Assembly: GCA_014650475.1 (NCBI GenBank)
Contig: BMVA01000006.1
Location: 1 to 64,000, forward strand
DNA length: 64,000 bases
Direction of reading: 5' to 3'
Origin: Streptomyces albogriseolus
GTDB lineage: Bacteria > Actinomycetota > Actinomycetes > Streptomycetales > Streptomycetaceae
Shown here in pieces: positions 1-14,427 of this stretch (positions are counted from its first letter, which is position 1; every line of letters starts with the position of its first letter). A program made the translations under genes and the position numbers. The notes under the pieces are model-generated. The model saw only the letters and a program-made list of their open reading frames with translations, ran no database searches and was not told the DNA's origin.

Positions 1-900
1 GCGGAGAAGGTCGCCGGGTTCGGGATCGACACGGCGAACATGTTCGAGTTCTGGGACTGGGTCGGCGGGCGGTACTCGTACGACTCGGCGATCGGGCTGT
101 CGTTGATGATCGCGATCGGTCCGGACCGGTTCCGGGAGATGCTGGACGGGTTCCGGATCGTCGACGAGCACTTCCGCACCGCCCCGCCGGAGGCCAACGC
201 GCCGTTGCTGATGGGTCTGTTGGGGGTCTGGTACAACAACTTCCACGACGCGCAGTCGCACGCCGTGCTGCCGTACTCGCACTACCTGTCGAAGTTCACC
301 GCCTACCTCCAGCAGCTCGACATGGAGTCCAACGGGAAATCGGTGGACCGCCAGGGCAGGCCCGTGAGTTGGCAAACGGGTCCGGTCGTGTGGGGCACCC
401 CGGGCACCAACGGGCAGCACGCCTACTACCAGCTGATCCACCAGGGCACCAAGCTCATCCCCGCCGACCTGATCGGCTTCGTCCGTCCGATCGCCGAGCT
501 GAGCGACGGCCTGAAGGCGCAGCACGACCTGCTGATGGCCAACCTGCTCGCGCAGGGACAGGCGCTGGCCTTCGGCAAGACCCCGGACGAGGTGCGCGCC
601 GAGGGCGTGCCCGAGGAGCTCGTCCCGCACAAGACCTTCCAGGGAAACCGCCCCACCACGACGATCCTGGCCACCGAGCTGACCCCGTCGGTGCTGGGCC
701 AGCTGGTTGCCCTCTACGAGCACAAGGTGTTCGTGCAGGGCGCGATCTGGAACATCGACTCCTTCGACCAGTGGGGCGTCGAACTCGGCAAGGTCCTCGC
801 CAAGCGCGTCGAGCCCGCCCTCACCGAGGGCGCCGACGTCCCCGGCCTCGACCCGTCCACGGCCGCGCTGGTGGCCGCCTACCGCGAACGCAGGAAGTGA
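1..900 (+). CDS. pgi: glucose-6-phosphate isomerase (C-terminal part, cut by window edge)
   Basis: Cytosolic isomerase interconverting glucose 6-phosphate and fructose 6-phosphate. The frame is open from base 1, so the N-terminus lies outside the window; about 299 residues remain of a family length near 550. Visible family features are MESNGK (catalytic Glu region), [13 protein letters not shown] (catalytic His loop) and the C-terminal signature around [15 protein letters not shown] followed by WGVELGK with the catalytic Lys. It sits 6 bases upstream of the 6-phosphogluconate dehydrogenase gene, so they are likely co-transcribed. In S. coelicolor a second pentose-phosphate cluster has pgi and gnd in this order, and this looks like its end. 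Confidence 0.97.
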   Translation, partial: AEKVAGFGIDTANMFEFWDWVGGRYSYDSAIGLSLMIAIGPDRFREMLDGFRIVDEHFRTAPPEANAPLLMGLLGVWYNNFHDAQSHAVLPYSHYLSKFTAYLQQLDMESNGKSVDRQGRPVSWQTGPVVWGTPGTNGQHAYYQLIHQGTKLIPADLIGFVRPIAELSDGLKAQHDLLMANLLAQGQALAFGKTPDEVRAEGVPEELVPHKTFQGNRPTTTILATELTPSVLGQLVALYEHKVFVQGAIWNIDSFDQWGVELGKVLAKRVEPALTEGADVPGLDPSTAALVAAYRERRK

Positions 901-906
901 ACTGAC

Positions 907-1788
907 ATGCAGATCGGTCTTGTTGGTCTCGGCAAGATGGGCGGCAACATGCGCGAGCGGCTGCGCCGCGCAGGCCACACCGTCATCGGCTTCGACACCA
1001 ATCCCGCGGTGTCCGACGTGCCCCACCTGTCCGACCTGGTCGACCAGCTCGACGGGCCGCGCGCGGTGTGGGTGATGGTCCCCGCGGGCGGCGCCACCCA
1101 GCAGGTCGTCGACCAGCTGGCGAGCCTCCTCAAACACGACGACATCGTGGTGGACGGCGGCAACTCCCGCTGGACCGACGACGAGAAGCACGCCAAGGAG
1201 CTGGCGGCCCGGGGCATCGGCTTCGTCGACGCCGGCGTCTCCGGCGGAGTCTGGGGCCTGGAGCACGGCTACGCCCTCATGGTCGGCGGCGAGACGGAGT
1301 ACGTGGAGCGGCTCAAGCCGATCTTCGACGCCCTCAAGCCGGACGGTCCGTACGGGTACGTCCACGCGGGCAAGGTCGGCGCCGGGCACTTCGCGAAGAT
1401 GGTCCACAACGGCATCGAGTACGCCATGATGCAGGCCTACGCCGAGGGCTGGGAGCTGCTGGAGAAGGTCGACTCGGTGGACAACGTGCGGGAGGTGTTC
1501 CGCTCCTGGCAGGACGGCACCGTCATCCGCTCCTGGCTGCTCGACCTGGCGGTCAACGCCCTCGACGACGACGAGCACCTCCGGCAGCTGCGCGGGTACG
1601 CCGAGGACTCGGGCGAGGGCCGCTGGACGGTGGAGGCGGCCATCGACAACGCCGTGCCGCTGCCCGCGATCACCGCGTCGCTGTTCGCCCGGTTCACCTC
1701 CCGGCAGGAGGACTCGCCGCAGATGAAGATGGTCGCGGCGCTGCGCAACCAGTTCGGCGGCCACGCCGTCGAGAGGAAGAAGGCGTAG
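907..1788 (+). CDS. gnd: 6-phosphogluconate dehydrogenase (decarboxylating), short form
   Basis: Oxidises 6-phosphogluconate to ribulose 5-phosphate and CO2 with reduction of NAD(P)+. The protein has 293 residues, the short bacterial form rather than the 470-residue enzyme. Residues 1-30 form the Rossmann motif (IGLVGLGKMGGNM). VDGGNSRW and DAGVSGGVWGLEHG are the family substrate-binding signatures, and KMVHNGIEY carries the catalytic Lys and Asn region. It follows pgi by 6 bases and precedes the phosphatase gene by 6 bases, so the three form one operon of sugar-phosphate metabolism. Confidence 0.96.
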   Translation: MQIGLVGLGKMGGNMRERLRRAGHTVIGFDTNPAVSDVPHLSDLVDQLDGPRAVWVMVPAGGATQQVVDQLASLLKHDDIVVDGGNSRWTDDEKHAKELAARGIGFVDAGVSGGVWGLEHGYALMVGGETEYVERLKPIFDALKPDGPYGYVHAGKVGAGHFAKMVHNGIEYAMMQAYAEGWELLEKVDSVDNVREVFRSWQDGTVIRSWLLDLAVNALDDDEHLRQLRGYAEDSGEGRWTVEAAIDNAVPLPAITASLFARFTSRQEDSPQMKMVAALRNQFGGHAVERKKA

Positions 1789-1794
1789 CGCCTC

Positions 1795-2415
1795 ATGGGG
1801 GATCTGCTGCTCGCGCGGCACGGGGAGACGGAGTGGAGCAGGTCGGGCCGCCACACCGGCGGCACCGACCTGCCGCTGACACCGGCCGGCGAGGCCCAGG
1901 CCAGGTCCCTGGCCCCGCTGCTGGCCGACCGTGCCTTCGCCCTGGTCCTCACCAGCCCGCTGGCCCGCGCCCGCCGCACCGCCGAGCTGGCGGGCCTCAC
2001 CGGCGCGGAGCCGGAGCCGGACCTGCGCGAATGGGACTACGGCGCGTACGAGGGCGTGACCACCGCCGACGTCCGCACCACCCGTCCGGGCTGGGACCTG
2101 TGGACCGACGGGGTGCCGCCCGGCGAGGAGTTCCCCGGCGAGTCCCCGGAGCAGGTGGGCGCCCGCGCCGACCGGGTGCTGGCCCGGGTCGCGGGGGCGT
2201 TGGAGCGGGGGGACGTGATGCTGGTCGCGCACGGTCATCTGCTGCGGGTCCTCACCGCGCGCCGCCTGGGCCTGCCCCCGTCCCACGGACGTCTCTTCCG
2301 GCTGGAGACGGGCACCCTGAGCCGACTGTCCCTGGAGCGCGGCTCGCCGGTGATCGCGGAGTGGAACACACGCCCGCCCACGCCTGCGCAAGGGACGGGA
2401 CGCGCGCGGGACTGA
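1795..2415 (+). CDS. histidine phosphatase (phosphoglycerate mutase-like)
   Basis: A 206-residue histidine phosphatase. LARHGETEWSRSGRHTG at the N-terminus holds the phospho-acceptor His (RHG), and VAHGHLLRVLTARRLG near residue 145 holds the second catalytic His. Family members dephosphorylate small phosphoesters through a phosphohistidine intermediate; the substrate cannot be read from sequence. It starts 6 bases after gnd, in the same operon, so a sugar phosphate is a reasonable guess. The last residues run into the tandem-repeat region downstream. Confidence 0.9.
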   Translation: MGDLLLARHGETEWSRSGRHTGGTDLPLTPAGEAQARSLAPLLADRAFALVLTSPLARARRTAELAGLTGAEPEPDLREWDYGAYEGVTTADVRTTRPGWDLWTDGVPPGEEFPGESPEQVGARADRVLARVAGALERGDVMLVAHGHLLRVLTARRLGLPPSHGRLFRLETGTLSRLSLERGSPVIAEWNTRPPTPAQGTGRARD

Positions 2416-2600
2416 GCGCATCCGCGCGGGACCGACCGCATCCGTGCCGGACTGACCGCGCCCACGCAAGGCTGACCCGCATCCGTGCGGGACTGAGCGC
2501 CCCCGCGCAAGGCCGACCGCACCCACGCAAGCCGACCCCGTCCATGCGGGACTGACCGCACCCACGCAAGGGCGACCGCCCCCGCGCAAGACCGAGCGCA
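2401..2600. repeat. degenerate tandem repeat, unit about 20 bp
   Basis: About nine to ten consecutive units of 19-21 bp follow the phosphatase stop. Each unit begins GACTGACCGC, GACCGACCGC or a close variant and ends ATCCGTGCGG or CCCACGCAAG. Units of the two endings are mixed. The array is noncoding on both strands as far as can be seen and begins inside the last codons of the upstream gene. Confidence 0.75.
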
Positions 2601-2975
2601 GAGCTGACCGCCCTCGGTCGGGCGTGCGCCCGCGTGACGTTGCCGACGTCCATCGAACTCGGCGCGTCCCGCAGTCCATCGGCTTCGGCGCGTCCCGCCG
2701 CCCGGCGGGGCGCGCCTCGCGCCGTTCCGGACGCGTGACGGCGCCGCGTCAGCGGCCGATCAGGAATGGAGAAGCACCGGCGGGCGCCGTCCGCCTAGGC
2801 TGTCGGTGGCGCGCGACGCCCGGGGCGGGGGACGCCGTACGGGCCGGCCGGGACGCGGCCGTGGGCGCGCCGCCACGGGCCGGCCGGACGCACCCTGCCG
2901 CCGGCCGGACCGAACCGGGGAACGCCGGCGGGGACCGCGATGGCGGGCCCGCCCGACGGATGGAGAACCACGACC
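2601..2975. other. intergenic, no gene seen
   Basis: Very GC-rich stretch between the tandem repeats and the UvrA-like gene. Open frames here lack a ribosome binding site and resemble no family. The promoter of the UvrA-like gene must lie here, but no clear -35/-10 pair was recognised. Confidence 0.5.
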
Positions 2976-5363
<2,388 letters not shown>

Positions 5364-5392
5364 CCGCGGGCCGGGCGCGCCGGGGTGCTCCG

Positions 5393-5842
5393 TCAGACCC
5401 CGGCGCCCCGGCGCGGGATGCCGTACGCCCGTTCGACGTGCAGCCGCAGCACCAGCCGGCGGTCGCGGACCATCGCCGCCCGGTACTCCTCCCAGTCCGG
5501 GTGCTCGCCGTTGATGTCCCGGTAGAGCCGGATCAGCTCCTCCACCGTCTCGTCGTACGGCTGCCCGGCGACCGGCGTCAGCTCGGCGGTGCCCTCGGCC
5601 ACCGTGTAGGCCCAGCGGTCCGGGGTGGTCACGTGGTAGGACGCCCGGGTGTCGCGCCGCAGGTTGCGGGTCTTCGCCCGGTCGTCGGTGAGGGAGACGC
5701 GGATGACCCGCTCGTCGGGGTAATAGGCGTGCATGACGTTGGACAGCTGGGGCCGTCCGTCGCGTTTGGTCGTGACGAGCACTCCGCCGTGCCCCTCGGA
5801 GAGCAGGGCGAGCAGTGCGTTCTGTTCTGCGTCCTGGGTCAT
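5393..5842 (-). CDS. F420- or FMN-dependent PPOX-class oxidoreductase (TIGR03618-like)
   Basis: A 149-residue single-domain split-barrel flavoprotein. The N-terminal part reads LLSEGHGGVLVTTKRDGRPQ, then LSNVMHAYYPDERVIRVSL and TRNLRRDTRASYHV, the usual order of pyridoxamine-oxidase-like proteins that bind F420 or FMN. The ATG at 5842 is used because the residues upstream do not resemble the family. It is divergent from the serine hydrolase gene, with 48 bases between. The physiological substrate is unknown. Confidence 0.85.
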   Translation of the reverse strand: MTQDAEQNALLALLSEGHGGVLVTTKRDGRPQLSNVMHAYYPDERVIRVSLTDDRAKTRNLRRDTRASYHVTTPDRWAYTVAEGTAELTPVAGQPYDETVEELIRLYRDINGEHPDWEEYRAAMVRDRRLVLRLHVERAYGIPRRGAGV

Positions 5843-5890
5843 GCTTCGATCAACGGCCCGCACCGGGCCGGCGTTCCCCGGAGGTGTGCG

Positions 5891-7117
5891 ATGGCGGTGC
5901 TGCGGCAGGAGGCCGATCCCGGCGAGGCGGGACTGGACCCGGACGCGCTGGAGCGGCTCGACAGGGAGCTGGCCCGCCGGGTCGACGACGGGGAGATGCC
6001 CGGGTTCCTGGTCGCCGTCGCCCGTGCGGGGCGCGTCGCGCACCTGACGGCGTACGGGGCGCGGGACCTGGCGGCCGGGCTGCCCGTGGAGAGCGACACC
6101 CTGTGGCGTATCTACTCCATGACCAAGCCGGTGACCACCGTGGGCGCGCTGATGCTGGTGGAGGACGGGCTGCTGTCGCTGGACGACGAGGTGGGCCGCC
6201 ACCTCCCCGCGTTCGCGGAGCCGCGTGTCCACGTGGACGGCTCGGGCGACCAGGTGCGGACCCGCCCGGCGGCCGGCCCGCTGCTGGTACGGCATCTGAT
6301 GACGCACACCGCCGGGCTGACGTTCGCCTTCTACCACGCCCATCCGGTCGACGCGCTGTACCGCGCGGCCGGACTGGACTCGTCGGTGGCGCCGGGCACG
6401 GACCTCGCCGGGACGACGGACGTGTACGCGAGCCTGCCGCTCCAGTTCGACCCGGGCACGCGGTGGAACTACTCGGTCGCCACGAACGTGCTCGGCCGGA
6501 TCATCGAGGTCGTCTCAGGGCGCCCCCTCGACACCTACCTGGCCGAGCGTGTGTTCCGGCCGCTCGGCATGGAGGACGCCGGGTTCGAGGTGACCGACGC
6601 ACAGGCGGAGCGGCTGGCGGAGCTGTACGGCGAGACGGACGACGGGGGCATCGAGCCGATCGACGGGCTGCCGCTGCGGGGCCGCCCCCGCTTCCTGTCC
6701 GGCAGCGGCGGCATGGTCGCTTCCGCCCACGACATGCACCGCTTCATGGAACTGCTGCGCCGGCACGGCGAACTGGACGGCACACGGCTGCTCCGCCCGG
6801 AGACGGTCGATCTGATGACCCGCAACCACCTCCCCGGCGGCGCCGATCTGCGCACCGTCGGCGTCCCCCCGCACGACGACCCCGGCAACGAGGGCGTCGG
6901 GTTCGGCCTCGGCGTCTCCGTGGTCGTCGACCCGTCACGCACGAGGGAGCCGTCCGGCCTCGGCGCCTACGGCTGGAGCGGGGTGGCCACCACCACCTTC
7001 TGGGTCGACCCCGGCCGCGACCTGACCGTGCAGTTCTACACGCAGGTGCGGCCCAGGTCCTCCCACACCGTCTACCGCGACCTCAAACGGCTGGTGCACG
7101 AGGCACTCGCCGACTGA
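5891..7117 (+). CDS. serine hydrolase of the beta-lactamase/EstB family
   Basis: A 408-residue class C beta-lactamase-like hydrolase. The SxxK nucleophile motif is in YSMTKPVT near residue 76, the YxN-type motif is WNYSVATN, and the third motif is probably YGWSG near the C-terminus. No signal peptide is evident, so it is probably an intracellular esterase or peptidase of the EstB type rather than a true beta-lactamase. The start at 5891 is preceded by GGAGGTGTGCG, a good ribosome binding site; upstream in-frame codons overlap the divergent flavoprotein gene. Confidence 0.88.
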   Translation: MAVLRQEADPGEAGLDPDALERLDRELARRVDDGEMPGFLVAVARAGRVAHLTAYGARDLAAGLPVESDTLWRIYSMTKPVTTVGALMLVEDGLLSLDDEVGRHLPAFAEPRVHVDGSGDQVRTRPAAGPLLVRHLMTHTAGLTFAFYHAHPVDALYRAAGLDSSVAPGTDLAGTTDVYASLPLQFDPGTRWNYSVATNVLGRIIEVVSGRPLDTYLAERVFRPLGMEDAGFEVTDAQAERLAELYGETDDGGIEPIDGLPLRGRPRFLSGSGGMVASAHDMHRFMELLRRHGELDGTRLLRPETVDLMTRNHLPGGADLRTVGVPPHDDPGNEGVGFGLGVSVVVDPSRTREPSGLGAYGWSGVATTTFWVDPGRDLTVQFYTQVRPRSSHTVYRDLKRLVHEALAD

Positions 7118-7154
7118 CCTCCGTCCGGCGACGGTTCCGCCGGCCGGCGGGGCG

Positions 7155-7814
7155 TCAGGACAGGTGCCCCACCGCGTCCAGGTGCGGGAGGTGGTGGTCG
7201 AGCCGCTCCCGCTTGGTGCGCAGGTAGGTGATGTTGCTCTCGCACGGCTCGATCAGCAGCGGCACCTGCTCGTCGACCTCCACGCCGTGCCGCTCGAGCG
7301 CCTCGCGCTTGCGCGGGTTGTTGGACATCAGCCGCACCGACCGCACGCCCAGGTCCTTCAGCATCCCGGCGGCGACGGCGTAGTCGCGGGCGTCGACCGG
7401 CAGTCCGAGCGCCAGGTTCGCCTCCACGGTGTCCAGACCCTCCGCCTGCAAGGCCATCGCGCGCAGCTTGGCGAGCAGTCCGATGCCGCGGCCCTCATGC
7501 CCCCTCAAGTAGACGACGACGCCCGCCCCTTCGGCGACGACCGCGCGCAGCGCCGCGGCCAGCTGGTCGCCGCACTCGCAGTGCTGGGAGCCGAAGGCGT
7601 CGCCGGTGAGGCACTCCGAGTGCAGCCGGGTCAGCACCCGGTCCGCGCCCAGGTCGCCGTGGACCAGGGCCACTTGTTCGTCACCGCGGTCGTGGTCCAG
7701 GTAACCGATCGCCTGGAACTTCCCGTACACCGTGGGCAGCGGCGCATTCACGACGCGTTCCACACCGGTCCGCCGCTGAGGCTGCTTGCCGAGTACGCCT
7801 ATTTTTTCTGTCAT
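7155..7814 (-). CDS. ribA: GTP cyclohydrolase II paralogue, formamidopyrimidine-forming type (Met120)
   Basis: A 219-residue GTP cyclohydrolase II fold without a RibB domain. Zinc ligands are Cys68, Cys79 and Cys81 (SECLTGDAFGSQHCECG), and the GTP-binding motif is RGHEGRGIGLL. At position 120 the protein has Met (KLRAMALQ) where ordinary GCH II has a conserved Tyr (E. coli RAYALQ). Published work on S. coelicolor SCO6655 (Spoonamore et al., as I recall) showed that a Met at this site makes the enzyme release the formylated pyrimidine nucleotide (FAPy) instead of formate. The neighbouring creatininase-family gene fits a deformylase. The gene is therefore probably not for bulk riboflavin synthesis. 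Confidence 0.9.
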   Translation of the reverse strand: MTEKIGVLGKQPQRRTGVERVVNAPLPTVYGKFQAIGYLDHDRGDEQVALVHGDLGADRVLTRLHSECLTGDAFGSQHCECGDQLAAALRAVVAEGAGVVVYLRGHEGRGIGLLAKLRAMALQAEGLDTVEANLALGLPVDARDYAVAAGMLKDLGVRSVRLMSNNPRKREALERHGVEVDEQVPLLIEPCESNITYLRTKRERLDHHLPHLDAVGHLS

Positions 7815-7856
7815 GATTCTCGAGTTCCTAAGCAGAGACGAAAGGCCGTGACGGAT

Positions 7857-8624
7857 ATGGGTGGTTCACACGAGCGGTCGGCGGCATACGGCCCGGTGCA
7901 CGGTCTGTTGCCGGCGGATACTACAGAGGATGTACGGACGCGGGGAGCCGGCGTCTCACGTCAGATCGCGGTACTTCCGGTCGGAAGTCATGAACAGCAC
8001 GGTCCCTTCCTGCCGTTGGCGACGGACACCCTGGTCGCCTGCGCGATCGCACGGGCGGTCGCCGACTCCTACCCCGTGCACCTCCTTCCTCCGGTGACCA
8101 TCTCCTGCTCGCACGAGCACGCGGCCTGGCCGGGCACGGTGTCCATCTCCGCCGTGACCCTGCACGCGGTGGTGCGGGACATCGCCGACTCGCTGCGCCG
8201 CTCGGGCATCGACACGCTGGTGCTGGTCAACGGGCACGGCGGCAACTACGTGCTGGGCAACGTCGTCCAGGAGGCCTCCGCGCGCGGTGAGCGGATGGCG
8301 CTCTTCCCGGCCCCGGAGGACTGGGAGGCGGCGCGGGCGCGCGCCGGGGTCGTCACGTCGCTGCTGACGGACATGCACGCGGGCGAAATCGAGACGTCCA
8401 TTCTTCTGCACACCTCTCCCGAGGTTCTCCGTCCCGGTTACGAGACGTCCGACCACGTTTCGGACGACCGGCGTCATCTGCTCACCACCGGAATGTCCGC
8501 CTATACGGATTCCGGCGTCATCGGCCGGCCTTCGCTGGGCACCGCGGAAAAGGGCAAGGAACTTCTCGCGAGCCTCGCGGATTCCTTCGGCGCGTATTTC
8601 TCGCTTCTGACCTCCGACAGCTGA
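7857..8624 (+). CDS. creatininase-family amidohydrolase, likely FAPy formamide hydrolase (ArfB-like)
   Basis: A 255-residue metal-dependent creatininase-fold protein. Family motifs are VGSHEQHGPFLPL near residue 40, NGHGGN and DMHAGEIETS, giving the His, Glu and Asp metal ligands. In archaeal riboflavin synthesis, ArfB of this family removes formate from FAPy made by ArfA. Here the gene is divergent from the Met120 GTP cyclohydrolase paralogue with only 42 bases between, so the same two-step route is the simplest reading. The ATG at 7857 has AAAGG 11 bases upstream; a GTG at 7848 is also possible. The 3' end overlaps the convergent flippase gene by 124 bases. Confidence 0.82.
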   Translation: MGGSHERSAAYGPVHGLLPADTTEDVRTRGAGVSRQIAVLPVGSHEQHGPFLPLATDTLVACAIARAVADSYPVHLLPPVTISCSHEHAAWPGTVSISAVTLHAVVRDIADSLRRSGIDTLVLVNGHGGNYVLGNVVQEASARGERMALFPAPEDWEAARARAGVVTSLLTDMHAGEIETSILLHTSPEVLRPGYETSDHVSDDRRHLLTTGMSAYTDSGVIGRPSLGTAEKGKELLASLADSFGAYFSLLTSDS

Positions 8625-9733
8625 GCGGGAATCCGGACGACCGGGGCCGGTGCGCGCGGGGCGGGCGGGCGGAAGCCCCATGACGCCGGTACCGGCCCCG
8701 CGGGGTCCGCCGTACGGCGGTCACGGGTGGCGGCGTACCACCGGGCCACCAGCACCACCGCTCCCGGCAGGCTGGCCGCCAGGCTGAACACCCCGTACAC
8801 CACGGCGACCGTCAGCCCCCGTCCCGCACCGAGCCCCGCCGCCCCGAACGCCCACGCGGCGACGCCCTCCCGCGGTCCCCAGCCGCCCACGTTCAGCGGC
8901 AGGCTCATCGCCAGCAGCGCCAGCAGCGCGAGCGGCAGCAGCTCCGCCACCGACGCCCCGGCCCCGGCGACGTCCGCGGCGAGGACGAACATGGCCACGT
9001 ACCCGGCGAGCACGACCACGGACGACACGAGGACGCCCGGCGCGGTGGACCGCGAGAACAGCGCCTGCCGCGCCTCGCCGAACATCCCGCGCACCTCGCG
9101 GGGCTTCCGCCCGGACGGCGCCCGGTTCATCCGCAGGGCCAGAACCACCGCGCAGGCGCCCACCACACCCAACGCGGCCGGCGGGGCGGCCTGCCTGATC
9201 TGGTCACGGACGGGGGAGGGCATGGCCAGCAGGACCACTCCCCCGGCGGCGAACAGCGCGAGCTGCCCGGCGGTCCGCTCCAGCACCACTGCCCGTACCC
9301 CCCGCCCGAGGTCGCCGGCGTCCCGCCCGTGCCGCACGGCCCGGTGCACGTCGCCCAGGACACCACCGGGCAGTGCCGCGTTGAGGAACAGGGCGCGGTA
9401 GTAGTCCGCCACGGCCGCGCCGAAGGGCAGCCGTATGCCGATGCCGCGCGCCACCAGCGCCCAGCGCCAGGCGCTGAACACGGTGGTCACGAGCCCGATG
9501 CCGAGGGCGGCGGCCAGCGTGGGCGCGTCGATGCGCCGTACCCCGTCCACGAAGGCGCCGGTGCCGAGCCGCCAGAACAGCACGGCGAGGATGACCACAC
9601 CGGCGAGCGTGCCGAGGCGGGTGCGCACGGCGGGACCGCCGAGCCGCCCGAGCAGACGGCGGACGCCGCCCCCGGTCGCCGGTCCCGCCGAGGGCGCCTC
9701 CGCCTCGGCCGTCTCCCCCGTGTGCCTGCTCAT
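8501..9733 (-). CDS. flippase-like membrane protein (lysylphosphatidylglycerol synthase TM family)
   Basis: A 410-residue polytopic membrane protein with about eight hydrophobic segments, the first near residues 38-58 (LAGVVILAVLFWRLG). It has the family features DYYRALFLNAALPGGVLGDVHR and SLPLNVGGWGPREGVAAWAFG. Such proteins (PF03706) are thought to move lipid-linked substrates; here there is no lysyltransferase domain. Its ATG overlaps the stop of the methyltransferase by four bases (ATGA), so translation is coupled. The last 124 bases overlap the end of the convergent amidohydrolase gene, encoding a basic, Pro-rich tail. Confidence 0.83.
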   Translation of the reverse strand: MSRHTGETAEAEAPSAGPATGGGVRRLLGRLGGPAVRTRLGTLAGVVILAVLFWRLGTGAFVDGVRRIDAPTLAAALGIGLVTTVFSAWRWALVARGIGIRLPFGAAVADYYRALFLNAALPGGVLGDVHRAVRHGRDAGDLGRGVRAVVLERTAGQLALFAAGGVVLLAMPSPVRDQIRQAAPPAALGVVGACAVVLALRMNRAPSGRKPREVRGMFGEARQALFSRSTAPGVLVSSVVVLAGYVAMFVLAADVAGAGASVAELLPLALLALLAMSLPLNVGGWGPREGVAAWAFGAAGLGAGRGLTVAVVYGVFSLAASLPGAVVLVARWYAATRDRRTADPAGPVPASWGFRPPAPRAPAPVVRIPAQLSEVRSEKYAPKESARLARSSLPFSAVPSEGRPMTPESV

Positions 9734-10772
9734 GCGCCGCCGTCCACCGGGTGGCACAGGGCGAGCAGATCGGTGTGGTGCACGACCACCCGGAGCGTCC
9801 CCGCCGCGCAGGCTTCGAGACGCTCGGCCAGATAGGCGCCGGCGCGCTCCGCCAGCTCCGGCCGCTCCTCCACCGCCGCGCCGACCCAGCCGCGCAGCCA
9901 CTGCTCGGTGAGCGCGCCCTCCTCCGGGCCGAGCCGCCACGGGCTGGGGTTGAGCCGTACGGTCGCGCCGTGCTCGGTGAACGCCTCGGCGGCGGCCGTG
10001 ACCGCGTCCGGGCCGAGGAGTCCCCCGCGGCGCTGGTGGGCGTTGAACGCCTCGGTGATCTCCGCGTCCAGCGGGTGCGGCTCCGTCAGCTCGACGCGCC
10101 CGGCCACCGACAGGGTGAGCAGCGCGGGGCAGCCGGCTCCCGCGCAGGCGGCGGCCAGCACGCCGACCTCCTCGCGGGTGAGGACGTCGAGCAGGGCGGA
10201 CGCCGTCACCAGGGAGGCGCCGGCCAGCGCGTCCGGGGTGAGCCGGGCCACGTCGCCGCGCCGGGTCTCGACGGTGACATGACTGCCGTCGGCCGCGGAG
10301 CGCGGGGAGGCGACGGCGGCGAAGTGCAGCAGATAGGGGTCGCGGTCGTGCAGCACCCAGTGCTGGGTGCCGTCCAGACGGGGCGCCAGCCAGCGGCCCA
10401 TGGAGCCGGTGCCGCAGCCGATGTCGTGCACGACGAGACCGCCGCCGGCCCGTCCGGGCAGGTTGGCGAGCCGGATCCGCAGCGGGTCCAGCAGGTCGTA
10501 GGAGCGGGCGGCGGCGTCGGCCGGTTCGCGCAGCTGGAGCCACTCGGGCGCGTAGCGGGGCGGCTCCTCCTCGCCGGTGTCCCGCAGCCGCACGGTGGCC
10601 CGCTCGCCGGGGCGGGGTCCGGACGGTCCGGCGCCGGGGATGACCGACGCGCCGTCCGTGGAACCGGTGGCTGCCATGTCGCCCCCTGGTGTCGCGGGCG
10701 CCGCGTCGGTGACGTCCCGGGGGCCGGGCTGGGCCGGGATCGCGGCGGCGGGTCGAGTGGTGGTCGGTCGTG

Positions 10773-10776
<4 letters not shown>
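9730..10776 (-). CDS. class I SAM-dependent methyltransferase
   Basis: A 348-residue protein. The first 80 residues are rich in Pro, Ala, Gly and Thr and look disordered. The catalytic domain follows with motif I VVHDIGCGTGSMGRWLAP near residue 128, an acidic motif II (VLHDRDPYLL) and a DVARLTPDALAG region. The acceptor cannot be read. It overlaps its neighbours by four bases at both ends (ATGA), placing it inside a tightly coupled operon with the glycosyltransferase and the flippase-like protein. Probably modifies the product of the 7-14 kb cluster. Confidence 0.85.
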
Positions 10777-13493
<2,717 letters not shown>

Positions 13494-13601
13494 CGAGGTC
13501 CTCCTGAACGATCGGGATCCTGCGCGCGTACCGAGTGGTGCACAGGCCGCGCACAAGGTAGCGGCGTTGATCGACTCTGTCACACGGCCGGAGGGTGTTC
13601 G

Positions 13602-14375
13602 GTGGCCCTGAACAACACGTACGACGCGAGGCTCGTCCAGCAGGAGACCGCTGTGGGGGCGGGCCTGCAGATCCTGCTGCTGGCCCTGATCGGTACCGCG
13701 ATCGGCATGGGCCCCGCGGGCTGGGTCACGGGCCTCGTGTTCGCGATCGCCACCTGGGCGGTGCTGTCCCGGGCCCTGCACCGGGCGGGGTCGCGCACCT
13801 TCGGTCCGGCGAACCGGGTCACCCTCGGCCGGGCCACCCTGGTCGGCGGGGTGACCGCGCTGGTCGCGGACTCGTTCCAGGATTCACCTCCTGTCTCCCT
13901 CTTCGTCGGCCTGACGGCCGTGGCCCTGATCCTCGACGGCGTCGACGGCAAGGTCGCCCGCAGGACCGGTACCTCCACCCCGCTGGGCGCCCGCTTCGAC
14001 ATGGAGGTCGACGCCTTCCTGATCCTGGTGCTCAGCGTGTACGTGTCGATGGTGATGGGCCCCTGGGTGCTGCTGATCGGGGTTATGCGCTACGTGTTCG
14101 TCGCTGCCGCCCGGGTGTGGCCGTGGCTGACCGCGCCGCTCCCGCCGAGCACGGCCCGCAAGACGGTCGCGGCCCTCCAGGGCGTACTGCTGCTGGTGGC
14201 GGCCTCCGCGTTCCTTCCTCACGTGGTGAACTTCGGCGTCGTGGCGCTGGCCCTCGGCCTGCTGGTGTGGTCGTTCGGCCGCGACGTGCTGTGGCTGCAC
14301 CGCACGCACCGGGCGACGCAGGCGGCCCCGGCCGCGGCGGGGCGCAGGGCGCGGCGGGAACTGGTGACGAGCTGA
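13602..14375 (+). CDS. CDP-alcohol phosphatidyltransferase family membrane protein
   Basis: A 257-residue integral membrane enzyme with about six hydrophobic segments. The full family signature DGx2ARx8Gx3Dx3D is present near residue 110: DGKVARRTG, then [11 protein letters not shown]. Such enzymes transfer a phosphoalcohol from a CDP-activated lipid or headgroup. The GTG start at 13602 has GGAGGG upstream; the longer open frame overlaps the divergent dehydrogenase gene and is ignored. Its place opposite the dehydrogenase operon, with glycosyltransferase and flippase genes nearby, suggests a membrane-linked product. Confidence 0.87.
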   Translation: MALNNTYDARLVQQETAVGAGLQILLLALIGTAIGMGPAGWVTGLVFAIATWAVLSRALHRAGSRTFGPANRVTLGRATLVGGVTALVADSFQDSPPVSLFVGLTAVALILDGVDGKVARRTGTSTPLGARFDMEVDAFLILVLSVYVSMVMGPWVLLIGVMRYVFVAAARVWPWLTAPLPPSTARKTVAALQGVLLLVAASAFLPHVVNFGVVALALGLLVWSFGRDVLWLHRTHRATQAAPAAAGRRARRELVTS

Positions 14376-14427
14376 CGTCCGCGCGCCGACAGTTCGAGTC
14401 GCACCCCCTTCTGCTGCCGGCACCCGG

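Noticed and set aside
2401-2600. CRISPR-like array
   Set aside because: The units are contiguous, degenerate and have no spacers; no cas genes are present.
7155-7814. Housekeeping riboflavin biosynthesis gene
   Set aside because: There is no ribB, ribE, ribH or ribD neighbour and Met replaces the conserved Tyr at position 120.
14388-14412. A TTCGAGTC stretch resembling the T-arm of a tRNA or an att site
   Set aside because: The flanking bases do not pair as a T-stem, no acceptor or anticodon arm can be built, and no integrase gene is near.
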